64,000 bases of DNA from Oscillatoria nigro-viridis PCC 7112 (GTDB taxonomy: Bacteria > Cyanobacteriota > Cyanobacteriia > Cyanobacteriales > Microcoleaceae). Of the stretch, positions 28,543 to 36,559 are shown piece by piece. Position 1 is the stretch's first letter, and each line of letters opens with the position of its first letter. The translations under genes and the position numbers were made by a program. The DNA lies in contig NC_019729.1 in NCBI RefSeq assembly GCF_000317475.1, forward strand, positions 1,564,501 to 1,628,500. The letters run 5' to 3'. Below the pieces are notes generated by a model that worked only from the letters and a program-made list of their open reading frames with translations, did not search any database and was not told the origin of the DNA.

Positions 28543-28789
28543 TTAAGCTGGGGAGTATGTCACTTTTGCAGCCCTCCGCTAGAAATAGGAGTTAGGAGTC
28601 AGGAGTCAGAAGCCAGGAGAAAAGAGTCAGAAGGCAGAAGTCAGGAGCCAGAATCAGTGTTTTTACAAATATGAGATGCTCCCTTAAGCTGTCATCTCGA
28701 TCTACCTAGCAATGGACTTTTTTCGCCCATCTCTCTCCTTACATCAGCTTTCCTAATCACACTCATCAGTTTAACTGTCGCCACACCCC
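28543..28789. repeat. Intergenic GGAGTCAGAAG-type repeats upstream of psbA
   Basis: A tract of degenerate 7-mers (AGGAGTCAGGAGTCAGAAG, 28589 on) separates the DUF6816 gene from the psbA promoter region. No gene is seen. Confidence 0.55.
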
Positions 28790-28818
28790 TTTACAAACCT
28801 TAACGATAGGCGTAATAA
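28790..28818 (+). promoter_or_regulatory. Candidate psbA promoter
   Basis: TTTACA (28790-28795) and TAATAA (28813-28818) are 17 nt apart, about 50 nt before the start codon, as in the sigma-70-type promoters of cyanobacterial psbA genes. The alternative -10 TAATAT (28816-28821) would give a 20-nt spacer. Confidence 0.5.
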
Positions 28819-28866
28819 TATAAACATCATCCGAACATTGACAAATTCATACGCAATCATAAAACC

Positions 28867-29949
28867 ATGACAACGACCTTACAGCAGCGCTCTAGCGCCA
28901 ACGTCTGGGAACGCTTCTGCGAGTGGGTAACATCCACCGACAACCGCATCTATGTAGGTTGGTTCGGCGTCTTGATGATTCCCACCCTGCTCAGCGCCAC
29001 CATCTGCTACGTCATCGCCTTCATCGCTGCCCCACCAGTGGACATCGACGGCATCCGCGAACCAGTAGCAGGTTCCTTAATGTACGGCAACAACATCATC
29101 ACAGGTGCAGTTGTCCCCTCATCCAACGCCATCGGCTTGCACTTCTACCCCATCTGGGAAGCAGCTTCCCTCGATGAGTGGCTGTACAACGGCGGCCCTT
29201 ACCAATTGGTAATCTTCCACTTCCTGATCGGTGTATTTTGCTACATGGGTCGCGAATGGGAACTGTCCTACCGCTTGGGAATGCGTCCTTGGATCTGCGT
29301 CGCTTACTCTGCACCAGTAGCAGCAGCAACCGCAGTATTCTTGATCTACCCTATAGGACAAGGCTCCTTCTCTGACGGTATGCCCTTGGGTATCTCCGGT
29401 ACATTCAACTTCATGATCGTGTTCCAAGCCGAGCACAACATCCTGATGCACCCCTTCCACATGTTGGGAGTTGCCGGTGTCTTCGGTGGTAGCTTGTTCT
29501 CCGCCATGCACGGTTCCTTAGTTACCTCTAGCTTGGTTCGCGAAACCACCGAAACCGAATCGCAAAACTACGGTTACAAATTCGGTCAAGAAGAAGAAAC
29601 CTACAACATCGTCGCAGCCCACGGCTACTTCGGTCGTTTGATTTTCCAATACGCTTCCTTCAACAACAGCCGTTCCTTGCACTTCTTGTTAGGTGCATGG
29701 CCAGTAGTCGGCATCTGGTTTACCGCTTTGGGTATCTCCACGATGGCGTTCAACTTGAACGGTTTCAACTTCAACCAATCGATTATCGACTCTCAAGGTC
29801 GCGTCATCAATACTTGGGCTGATGTCATCAACCGCGCTAACTTGGGTATGGAAGTAATGCACGAGCGCAACGCTCACAACTTCCCGCTTGACTTGGCTGC
29901 TGCTGAAACTACTCCTGTAGCAATGGTTGCTCCTTCGATCAACGGCTAA
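28867..29949 (+). CDS. psbA: Photosystem II protein D1 (high-light-type isoform by residue 130)
   Basis: A 360-residue D1 protein with all cofactor ligands: Tyr161 (YZ), Asp170, Glu189, His190 and His198, and the full set of transmembrane segments. Residue 130 is Glu ([10 protein letters not shown]), the state of the D1:2 or high-light form; low-light D1:1 has Gln. Residue 144 is Cys. The C-terminal extension after Ala344 ([15 protein letters not shown]) is removed by CtpA before Mn-cluster assembly. Cyanobacteria carry several psbA genes, so this is one copy. GC-rich third positions and few rare codons suit high expression. Confidence 0.98.
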   Translation: MTTTLQQRSSANVWERFCEWVTSTDNRIYVGWFGVLMIPTLLSATICYVIAFIAAPPVDIDGIREPVAGSLMYGNNIITGAVVPSSNAIGLHFYPIWEAASLDEWLYNGGPYQLVIFHFLIGVFCYMGREWELSYRLGMRPWICVAYSAPVAAATAVFLIYPIGQGSFSDGMPLGISGTFNFMIVFQAEHNILMHPFHMLGVAGVFGGSLFSAMHGSLVTSSLVRETTETESQNYGYKFGQEEETYNIVAAHGYFGRLIFQYASFNNSRSLHFLLGAWPVVGIWFTALGISTMAFNLNGFNFNQSIIDSQGRVINTWADVINRANLGMEVMHERNAHNFPLDLAAAETTPVAMVAPSING

Positions 29950-29968
29950 GTTTTAGCTTTTGATTAAT

Positions 29969-30005
29969 CACAAAAAGCGCTCCTAGAAATAGGGGCGCTT
30001 TTTGT
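29969..30005 (+). terminator. psbA intrinsic terminator
   Basis: AAAAAGCGCTCCTA and TAGGGGCGCTTTTT pair around a short loop, followed by GTTTGGGG, about 20 nt after the psbA stop. Confidence 0.85.
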
Positions 30006-30124
30006 TTGGGGGAAAAATTATAGTCTCAACGAGATTGTCATGTATCATGATAGAAGGAATACGCTGCTTGTAGTTCTTTTGCTCCCATAGAGCATAAAAG
30101 CCTTCTTTATGGAGTTGCATTCTT

Positions 30125-30907
30125 ATGACAGTCACTACAGAAAATTCAATTAGAGCATTGCTGTCAAACACTGAGGAGGTGATGTTGGGTGAGCTGAGTT
30201 TAATCAAACATTCCTTAGAAAAGCTGTTTGAATCTGATGAAGCGCGGATTCCTAAAGAAGAATCATTTAAATATCTGTTGAAAATTGTTGAGGTGTCAGA
30301 ACGGATTAGAGCCGCCAAATATCCACGTCAAAAATCTGATATTTATTATTCTGAATACAGACCATTTTTCAGCGAACTTAAAGCAAAATATAGTGAGTTT
30401 TTAGCACGTGATACCTTCAAAGAAATTGAAGCTCATGAAAAATACATGGATGGCTTTAGGGAATTAATCATAGCTCTGGGTATTATGCTGTTTGCGTTTG
30501 AAGAAATAGATCGAGTACGCCAATATGGAGCTCTCTACACGGGTATGGTGGGACTATCAGAGCTTTTAGAAGAATATCTTCTCTACTTCCCACAAGACTT
30601 AATAGAGTACCTTAAGAATATAACATTGGCATTTTTAAATGATTCTAGCCTAAAACCGGATAAAGCCAATCAGAAGGAATCTGTTTTTTCATATTTAGTT
30701 GGATTAAAAAACACTGCTAGAGCAGTATTATGGCAAATCGAAGAAAACCGAACAAGAAGTGAAAAACAACCTTCGATAGACTCTCATTCAAATCAAATCT
30801 TTACTCGTGAATTGCAAATTCAGAAGAACCAAGCTGCAATCGATTGGGCAAATTCACGACTAGAACAAATAGAAACTATTAGCGAAGCAAAAGGATGGAA
30901 ATTGTAG
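30125..30907 (+). CDS. Unknown protein paired with a PIN-domain gene
   Basis: A 260-residue, strongly charged, mostly helical protein of no recognised family. It has no signal peptide; the one hydrophobic stretch (LIIALGIMLFAFEEI, about residues 118-132) is short. The C terminus (QIFTRELQIQKNQAAIDWAN onward) is coiled-coil-like. It ends 1 nt before the GTG start of the PIN gene, so the two are surely co-translated. A gene in this position would often be the antitoxin of a VapBC-type pair, but those are about 70-100 residues, and no ribbon-helix-helix, AbrB or Phd motif is visible. AT content is higher than in flanking psbA. Confidence 0.7.
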   Translation: MTVTTENSIRALLSNTEEVMLGELSLIKHSLEKLFESDEARIPKEESFKYLLKIVEVSERIRAAKYPRQKSDIYYSEYRPFFSELKAKYSEFLARDTFKEIEAHEKYMDGFRELIIALGIMLFAFEEIDRVRQYGALYTGMVGLSELLEEYLLYFPQDLIEYLKNITLAFLNDSSLKPDKANQKESVFSYLVGLKNTARAVLWQIEENRTRSEKQPSIDSHSNQIFTRELQIQKNQAAIDWANSRLEQIETISEAKGWKL

Positions 30908-30908
30908 A

Positions 30909-31391
30909 GTGATTGTAATTCTAGACTCTAATATTCTTGCTTTGTTGGTTACGCCTCTTGATGAAAAATTTTCGGAAGATGAGAAGCTAGGCACGGAGAT
31001 TCATCAATGCACAAAATGGTTTGAACGCCTATTGTCGAAAGGTGCGCGTATAATTGTTTCTGATATCTGTGATTATGAAGTTAGACGCGAATTCATTCGT
31101 ATTAAAAGCAAAAGTGTTCAAGAGTTAGACAACCTGAGAGATTTAATTGAATTTAAACCAGTAACTTTTGCTGTGCTAGAAAAGGCTGCCGAACTATGGG
31201 CTGAAGCAAGATATCTGAGTCAATCTAATAAAATCAAGGAGAACATTGATGTAGACTGCATTATGGCTGCTCAATGGTGTCTACTCAAAGAGCAATATCC
31301 TGGTCGTAAAATCATTATTGCAACTAAAAATATTAAAGATTTTCAACGTGTTACCGATTGTGATGTTTGGCAAAACATTACTTATTTATAG
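30909..31391 (+). CDS. PIN domain putative ribonuclease
   Basis: A 160-residue protein with a GTG start. The acidic PIN residues are visible: Asp6 in MIVILDSNILALLV, the Glu region DICDYEVRREFIR, Asp in IDVDCIMAAQW and the distal Asp in IIATKNIKDFQR. PIN proteins are Mg-dependent RNases, usually toxins of VapBC modules. Here the partner is a 260-residue unknown protein directly upstream. The long insertion before the first helix (PLDEKFSEDEKLGTEIHQCT) is unusual for VapC and fits the less studied stand-alone PIN group. Confidence 0.82.
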   Translation: MIVILDSNILALLVTPLDEKFSEDEKLGTEIHQCTKWFERLLSKGARIIVSDICDYEVRREFIRIKSKSVQELDNLRDLIEFKPVTFAVLEKAAELWAEARYLSQSNKIKENIDVDCIMAAQWCLLKEQYPGRKIIIATKNIKDFQRVTDCDVWQNITYL

Positions 31392-31653
31392 TAATTTACG
31401 AGTTAGATAAAATGTCAGGTAAACTTCAGATATGCCAGAGCATAAGTGCCTTCCACATTTTACCTTCAGACTTTTAGCCGATTTCTGAGCGGGAGAGTGT
31501 CAAAATTAAATATGGCTCCTAAGCTGTTAAAGATGCCAGGATAGTTTCAGTTTAGCTGTGCCCAGTTCCTGAATCTCAGCAAAAACAAATGTAGCGTATC
31601 GGGAGTAGCTCCTCACCGTGTCTAGCGCTCTATCTCTAAGGAGGATTTGTATT

Positions 31654-32424
31654 ATGAAAGATGGACAAGAAGTACGCCGCGTCTCCACAGCCGTCATTGC
31701 CGGTGTTTGCGGGTTGGCTTTACTGGCGGGAGGGGGCATTGCCTGGTGGACCGCGAACCGTTCGCCAACCCCCGCAAATACGCAATCTTCTGCTCAAACT
31801 ACCGCTCCGCCGCTGTCCCCAAGTCCTGCGGAATCTCCTGCTGTAGTTATCCCCGTACCCCCTCCCAATCCTGTACAAGTGCCACAGGTTCAGACGCCAC
31901 AGGTTCAGACGCCACAGGTTCAGACGCCACAGGTTCAGACGCCGCAGGCTCTAGTCCCAAAGTCGCCGCAGCCAAAGCCGTTGCCGCAGACTGATGTTCA
32001 GACAGTGCAAGTCTACTGGGTTAAAGATGCGAGCGGCAAATTTGAGGGAGTTCCGACGAAAGTAGCTGTCAAACAAGCTGACAAGCCTGATGCAGCTTTA
32101 CAAGCTGCTTTTAACAGTTTGTTGGCTGGGCCCAAGGATGCAACTGTTTCTAGCGAAATTCCTAAGGGGACAAAACTGCGGAGTTTGAGTGTCAAGAATG
32201 ACGGAGTGTATGTCGATTTGTCGGCCGAATTTACTTCGGGGGGAGGGAGCAATTCGATGACTGGCCGGTTAGGGCAAGTTATCTATACGGCTACGAGTTT
32301 ACAACCGAATACCAAGGTTTGGATTTCGGTGGAAGGGAAGCCATTAGAACTTTTAGGCGGCGAAGGTTTGGAGGTGGCTCAGCCGAGTACCCGCGAAAGT
32401 TTTGACAAAAATTTTCCCCTTTAG
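31654..32424 (+). CDS. GerMN domain lipid- or membrane-anchored protein
   Basis: A 256-residue protein from ATG 31654 after AAGGAGG. One N-terminal transmembrane segment (VIAGVCGLALLAGGGIAWWT) is followed by a Pro/Gln/Ser-rich linker containing the pentapeptide VQTPQ four times. The C-terminal GerMN domain has VQVYWVKDASGKFEGVPTKV, LQAAFNSLLAGPKDA, GTKLRSLSVKNDGVYVDLSA and GRLGQVIYTATSL. GerMN is a periplasmic domain first seen in spore germination protein GerM; in cyanobacteria its role is unknown but probably envelope-related. Confidence 0.87.
   Translation: MKDGQEVRRVSTAVIAGVCGLALLAGGGIAWWTANRSPTPANTQSSAQTTAPPLSPSPAESPAVVIPVPPPNPVQVPQVQTPQVQTPQVQTPQVQTPQALVPKSPQPKPLPQTDVQTVQVYWVKDASGKFEGVPTKVAVKQADKPDAALQAAFNSLLAGPKDATVSSEIPKGTKLRSLSVKNDGVYVDLSAEFTSGGGSNSMTGRLGQVIYTATSLQPNTKVWISVEGKPLELLGGEGLEVAQPSTRESFDKNFPL
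31884..31950 (+). repeat. 15-bp tandem repeat encoding VQTPQ
   Basis: Four near-identical copies of CAGGTTCAGACGCCA lie in the linker of the GerMN protein. Slippage here would change linker length in steps of five residues without breaking the frame. Confidence 0.85.
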
Positions 32425-32425
32425 T

Positions 32426-32548
32426 AATTATGAGTCATTAGTTAGGAGTCATTAGTTAGGAGTCATTAGTCATCGGTCTGAAGGCAGAGAGTAGGGATTG
32501 ATAACTGATGACTCATGGCTGATGACTCGTGACTGGGGGCTGGGGACT
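32426..32548. repeat. AGTCATTAGTT-type heptamer tract
   Basis: Degenerate AGTCATT, AGTTAGG and GATGACT units fill the space between the convergent GerMN and ArsR genes. Confidence 0.7.
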
Positions 32549-32553
32549 AATTT

Positions 32554-32907
32554 TCAGTGCTTCGTAGTGAGGCTAAATGCCCGAAAGTGTAGGGCTTGCT
32601 GTTCGATCCGGGTGGCAAGCCGATCGCACACCATATTACACAGCTCAAAAATTAACTCGTCTTGCACCTTATAATAAGCTGAAGTTCCTTCACTCCGGCG
32701 AGTGAGGATACCAGCTTGGAGCATGAGTTTTAGGTGCTTAGAAACATTGGCTTGACTCGTTTGAGTAGCTTCCACCAATTCTTGCACGCATTTTTCGCCG
32801 TCGCGAAGCAAGTTCAAAATTCGTAAACGCATGGGTTCGCTCAAAATACTGAAATACTCAGCAACTTGTTGCACAACCTCTTGCGGGACAGGCTGGGATG
32901 ACTTCAT
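32554..32907 (-). CDS. ArsR family winged-helix transcriptional regulator
   Basis: A 117-residue protein from ATG 32907 (MKSSQPVPQEVVQQVAEYFS). The fold is typical ArsR/SmtB: SILSEPMRLRILNLLRDGEK, then the recognition helix in ATQTSQANVSKHLKLMLQAG and the beta wing RRSEGTSAYYKV. The only Cys of the helical region is in EKCVQEL (alpha-3), with another near the C terminus (ELCNMVCDRL). Metal sensing through the usual CxC is therefore not evident. The target is unknown. It is the last gene on the minus strand after efp and accB, separated by 69 nt from accB. Confidence 0.88.
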   Translation of the reverse strand: MKSSQPVPQEVVQQVAEYFSILSEPMRLRILNLLRDGEKCVQELVEATQTSQANVSKHLKLMLQAGILTRRSEGTSAYYKVQDELIFELCNMVCDRLATRIEQQALHFRAFSLTTKH

Positions 32908-32976
32908 CAAACTCACCGGAGAGAAGTGATCGGGAAATATTAGCATTTATTCTGTCCATAACAATAAAGTAATCCT

Positions 32977-33534
32977 TCAATCCGGATTAATTCGCATCAA
33001 CACTTGACCGTATTCGACAGGTTCGCCATTTTGAACTAAAATTTCCATCACTTGACCGGAGACTTCATCAGCATCGATCTCGTTCATCAGCTTCATCGCT
33101 TCGATAATACAGACTGTCTGGCCGACCTTGATGCGATCGCCCACATTGACAAAAGGCGGCTCGTCAGGAGCAGCAGCGCGATAAAAGGTTCCTACCATCG
33201 GCGAGATAATTGGCACCCATTTGGTATCGACAGAAGCAGGTACGGCAGCAGGTACGGCGACAGGGGCGACGGGTACAGGGGCTGCCAGATCCGCTGCTAA
33301 ATTTTGGTCAACCGCAGGAGGTGACGCTAAGGTGGGGCTAGGAACCGCGCCCAACAGGCTCGGAGCCACAGTCGCGACGGTAACAGGGAGCGCAGCAGAG
33401 GTGGCTGGTGAACTTGCCAGAATGCCTTTGCGTACTGTCAGTTCAATATCCCCACTTTTTAAGGTGAGTTCCGAAATGCCAGTTTTGTCTAATACAGTTA
33501 GCAGGTCACAAAGCTGGTTTAAGTCTAGTTGCAC
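32977..33534 (-). CDS. accB: Biotin carboxyl carrier protein of acetyl-CoA carboxylase
   Basis: A 185-residue protein. The N-terminal MQLDLNQLCDLLTVLDKTGI is followed by an Ala/Pro/Val-rich mobile linker (residues 45-100). The C-terminal biotinyl domain has the biotin-accepting Lys in IIEAMKLMNEIDAD and ends NGEPVEYGQVLMRINPD. It carries CO2 between the carboxylase and transferase of acetyl-CoA carboxylase, which supplies malonyl-CoA to the FabD/FabH genes found elsewhere in this window. It follows efp on the same strand, a gene order typical of cyanobacteria. Confidence 0.97.
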   Translation of the reverse strand: MQLDLNQLCDLLTVLDKTGISELTLKSGDIELTVRKGILASSPATSAALPVTVATVAPSLLGAVPSPTLASPPAVDQNLAADLAAPVPVAPVAVPAAVPASVDTKWVPIISPMVGTFYRAAAPDEPPFVNVGDRIKVGQTVCIIEAMKLMNEIDADEVSGQVMEILVQNGEPVEYGQVLMRINPD

Positions 33535-33734
33535 AGCAGATTCAAGGGTAATTGAGAATTGAAAATTGAGAATTGAAAATTGAAAATTCAGAACCAGGCG
33601 CAGCTAGGATAATTCACCTAGTTTGGAGGCAAAAAGGATAGTTTTTAAGCTGTGAGCGATGAGTATTGAATTTTAACTTCTTTAACTCATAACTCAGAAC
33701 TCAAAACTAAAAACTCCCTTTTCCTCCCTCGTTT

Positions 33735-34292
33735 CTACTCTCGGCCGAGGTACTTGTCTTCACGAGTATCAATCCGAATCCGTTCTCCAATGGAAATAAA
33801 TAGAGGCACCATAACCTGAGCTCCGGTGGAGACGATCGCGGGTTTGCTGCCACCAGTGGCAGTATCTCCTTTGACTCCCGGATCGGTTTGCAGCACTTCC
33901 AAGACAACAGAGTTGGGCAGTTCCACTTCCATGATTTGGTCGTTCCAGCGCAGGATGCTGACTTCCATCCCTTCACTGAGGTACTTGACACGATCGCCTA
34001 TTTGCTTAGCATTGAGGCGACTTTCCTCGTAAGTTTCCATATCCATAAAGACGAAATCGTCGCCCTCTTTATAGGTATGCTGCATCACACTCTTTTCCAG
34101 GTTGGCTTGAGGCATAGTCTCGCCCGCCCGGAAGGTTTGTTCTACTACGTTTCCGGTTTGGACGTTTTTTAATTTTGTCCGCACGAAAGCCGAGCCTTTT
34201 CCTGGCTTGACGTGGAGGAATTCGATAACCCGCCACACGCCGTTATTCCATTCAATTGAAACACCTGGTCGAAAGTCGTTACTGGAAATCAT
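33735..34292 (-). CDS. efp: Elongation factor P
   Basis: A 185-residue protein from ATG 34292 ([20 protein letters not shown]). Three beta-barrel domains are present, with the loop Lys in [39 protein letters not shown] and the C-terminal signature [23 protein letters not shown] helps ribosomes through polyproline stretches; the Pro-rich linkers and repeats of several proteins in this window would be its clients. It is followed by accB. Confidence 0.97.
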   Translation of the reverse strand: MISSNDFRPGVSIEWNNGVWRVIEFLHVKPGKGSAFVRTKLKNVQTGNVVEQTFRAGETMPQANLEKSVMQHTYKEGDDFVFMDMETYEESRLNAKQIGDRVKYLSEGMEVSILRWNDQIMEVELPNSVVLEVLQTDPGVKGDTATGGSKPAIVSTGAQVMVPLFISIGERIRIDTREDKYLGRE

Positions 34293-34846
34293 ATAAATTT
34301 TTGCGGGCAATCCCGTCGCCTTGGCGGCACGGGGGAACTACAGTCAGTCGATTTTAGATTTGAGATTTTAGATTTGAGATTTACTCTCGCATTGAATTTG
34401 GGAGATTGAACCTTGGTCTAAAATTTCGATCTCTCCACGACAGGAGTCTGGGGATTGTATCCGTTTTTGAGCGGGGTCAGCTTAAAGCCGCACTCTAGCT
34501 GACGGCATCAAAAAGCAATTGGCATTTTATTTTACCGTTCAAAGGGAGCAAGTGCTGTACTGAAATGTTAATGGCAGTGGGCAGCGGGCGGTTGTCAGTT
34601 GACAATCAAGCATCCAGGATGCAAGCCCCCGGATTCATCCGTCCAGAAATCAAAAACCTGTATCCGATCGAGGAGCCCCCGAATTTATCCGTGAGCTCGC
34701 CTCTAAAATCTCAAATCTCAAATCGATTGACTGTTGCTAGTGGGCAACTCCCTCCCGGGCCAAACCAACAGACACTTTAGATAGGTAGCAGCTTAGAGGG
34801 CGGGCAGCGCTGTGGGAAGATAAGAGAGGCAATAAAAGTTAAAGTT
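34293..34846. other. 554-bp divergent region between efp and the cyclophilin gene
   Basis: The stretch contains the heptamer run TTTTAGATTTGAGATTTTAG (34343 on), the palindrome CGGATTCATCCG (34630-34641) with a degenerate copy (CCCCCGAATTTATCCGTGAG, 34676 on), and AAAATCTCAAATCTCAAATCG before GATTGACTG. The composite matches that at 23368-23480. Promoters of both flanking genes must lie here but no clear boxes stand out. No gene is seen. Confidence 0.5.
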
Positions 34847-35971
34847 ATGTTGCATTGGCCTAATTTCTCGATCGATACGTGCAAGCGCTGGGTCAAAACC
34901 GTCGCTTTAGCACTCTTGCTGTTCACTCTCTCCCTGAGTTTCAGTGCAGTTTCCCATGCCAAACGCCCCAGCAGCAGCATGCCTGCGGGGAATGCGATTA
35001 CGGACGGCCGGGCGCTGCTGCGCTTCGCTTTACCTATTGACAATCAGACTGTGCGAGAGTTGCAAATCAGTCTCGAAGACATTGGCAACCACATACGATC
35101 TAAACGTTGGGGCCCCATTAGCAGCGATGTCAGCAAGGCTTCCAGGATTCTCAACCTTCGGGAATCTGACCTTTTAGAGAGTATTCCCGACGCGAAAAAG
35201 CCGGAAGCTGAGGCGCTAGTTGCAGGAGTCAAGGAGAAAATTGCTCAACTGGAAAAGGCTGTTGAGGCTAAAGACAGGGACAAAGTGATTGACTTGAAAG
35301 CCACAATCCTAGGTTCGGTAGGCGAAATCGAAGAGTTGATGGTGAAAAAGTTTCCGTTTGAAGTGCCTGCCAAGTATGCTAATCTGCCTCAACTGAAAGG
35401 GCGCGCTACTGTGGCCGTACAAACTGAAAAAGGCGAAATTACTGTTGTGGTTGACGGCTACAGCGCCCCGGTTACGGCTGGTAATTTTGTGGATTTGGTC
35501 GATCGAGGTTTTTATGACGGTTTGCCGTTTATTCGATCGGAAGAATCCTACGTTTTGCAAACGGGAGACCCCGAAGGCAAGGAAGTTGGTTTTATTGACC
35601 CAGCTACTGGCAAATACCGGAATATACCGCTAGAAGTGCTCGTCAGGGACGAAAAAGAACCTATTTACGGGATTACTCTAGAAGATGCGGGGCGTTATCG
35701 CGACGAACCTGTTTTGCCTTTTTCTGCTTTCGGTACAGTGGCCATGGCCCGTACAGAAACTGACCCTGATAGCGCTTCTTCTCAGTTTTTCTTTTTCTTG
35801 TTTGAACCTGAACTCACGCCCGCTGGCCTGAATCTGTTGGACGGCCGCTATGCTGTTTTTGGTTACATGATTGAAGGCAAAGAAGTTTTGGAGCAACTGA
35901 AGCAGGGAGACAAGATTGTATCTGCTAAGGTAGTTAAAGGAATCGAAAATTTGGTGCGACCTCAAGTTTAA
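34847..35971 (+). CDS. Lumenal cyclophilin-type peptidyl-prolyl isomerase (TLP40/CYP38-like)
   Basis: A 374-residue protein. A signal peptide (VKTVALALLLFTLSLSFSAV, cleavage near SHA-K) sends it to the periplasm or thylakoid lumen. An N-terminal helical domain (residues 50-165, with AEALVAGVKEKIAQLEKAVE) precedes a divergent cyclophilin domain (VPAKYANLPQLKGRATVAVQ, APVTAGNFVDLVDRGFYDGL, GTVAMARTETDPDSASSQFF). This is the architecture of plant TLP40/CYP38 and its cyanobacterial homologues, involved in photosystem II assembly. The active-site Arg of ordinary cyclophilins is not conserved in the group, so isomerase activity may be weak. Confidence 0.92.
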   Translation: MLHWPNFSIDTCKRWVKTVALALLLFTLSLSFSAVSHAKRPSSSMPAGNAITDGRALLRFALPIDNQTVRELQISLEDIGNHIRSKRWGPISSDVSKASRILNLRESDLLESIPDAKKPEAEALVAGVKEKIAQLEKAVEAKDRDKVIDLKATILGSVGEIEELMVKKFPFEVPAKYANLPQLKGRATVAVQTEKGEITVVVDGYSAPVTAGNFVDLVDRGFYDGLPFIRSEESYVLQTGDPEGKEVGFIDPATGKYRNIPLEVLVRDEKEPIYGITLEDAGRYRDEPVLPFSAFGTVAMARTETDPDSASSQFFFFLFEPELTPAGLNLLDGRYAVFGYMIEGKEVLEQLKQGDKIVSAKVVKGIENLVRPQV

Positions 35972-35976
35972 TTAAT

Positions 35977-36160
35977 GACGGCGATTGAAATCGCTTTTAC
36001 ACCAAAGTGACGGCGATTGAAATCGCTTTTACACAAACAAAGCCCGCCTGCGCGGGCTGAAAAAATCAATAGTGACAAGCAGTGAACTGTTTTCTAAATA
36101 AAGGTAACGGCGATTGAAATCGCTTTTACACAGACAAAGCCCGCCGGATCTGGCTGGAAA
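35977..36160. repeat. Three copies of GACGGCGATTGAAATCGCTTTTAC and a GCCCGC palindrome
   Basis: The 14-bp hairpin unit GCGATTGAAATCGC, with flanks, occurs at 35977, 36009 and 36106. AAAGCCCGCCTGCGCGGGCT (36040 on) is a second palindrome, with a degraded relative (AAAGCCCGCCGGATCTGGCT) at 36136. They follow the cyclophilin stop and may also stop transcription. Confidence 0.8.
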
Positions 36161-36212
36161 AATAGATAATTTTTATAGTTGCGTTATTGAAATCAGGAAT
36201 TTAATCTAAAGT

Positions 36213-36527
36213 ATGGCAATTTTAGAACTTTTTTTGGTAATTGGTTTGGGCGGATTCGCAGGCTTGTTAATTGTAAAAAATGTCCAGGAAAGCCAGCAAA
36301 AACAGCGGTTAGACGAGGCTTTTTATCAGTTGTTAGAAACTCAAAACAGTCAAATTTCATTGATTCAACTGGCGGCTAATGCTAGGGTTCAGGCTGAAGT
36401 TGCTCAGCAGTATTTAACTCGGCAAGTTAAGATTTTTTCGGCGGTTTTAGAGGTAGATGATGAAGGGGATACTTTTTATAGGTTTCCTAGGTTGCGCTTG
36501 CCGCCGAGTTCGGGTAAGGAATGGTGA
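36213..36527 (+). CDS. Small membrane-anchored protein with winged-helix-like domain
   Basis: A 104-residue protein with one N-terminal transmembrane helix (LELFLVIGLGGFAGLLIV) and a cytoplasmic part. ISLIQLAANARVQAEVAQQY, then VLEVDDEGDTFYRFPRL, resemble the small winged-helix segment seen in many cyanobacterial membrane-anchored proteins, in which an LxxxAxxxxxxAxxYL motif precedes an E/D-rich turn and YYRF. Function unknown. It ends 32 nt before thiL and may be co-transcribed with it. Confidence 0.7.
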   Translation: MAILELFLVIGLGGFAGLLIVKNVQESQQKQRLDEAFYQLLETQNSQISLIQLAANARVQAEVAQQYLTRQVKIFSAVLEVDDEGDTFYRFPRLRLPPSSGKEW

Positions 36528-36559
36528 ATTGAGAAAGTGCGATCGACTAATTCAAAATT

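Noticed and set aside
29119-29511. 130-codon frame opposite psbA
   Set aside because: It is the antisense shadow of the strongly biased psbA codons; no independent signal.
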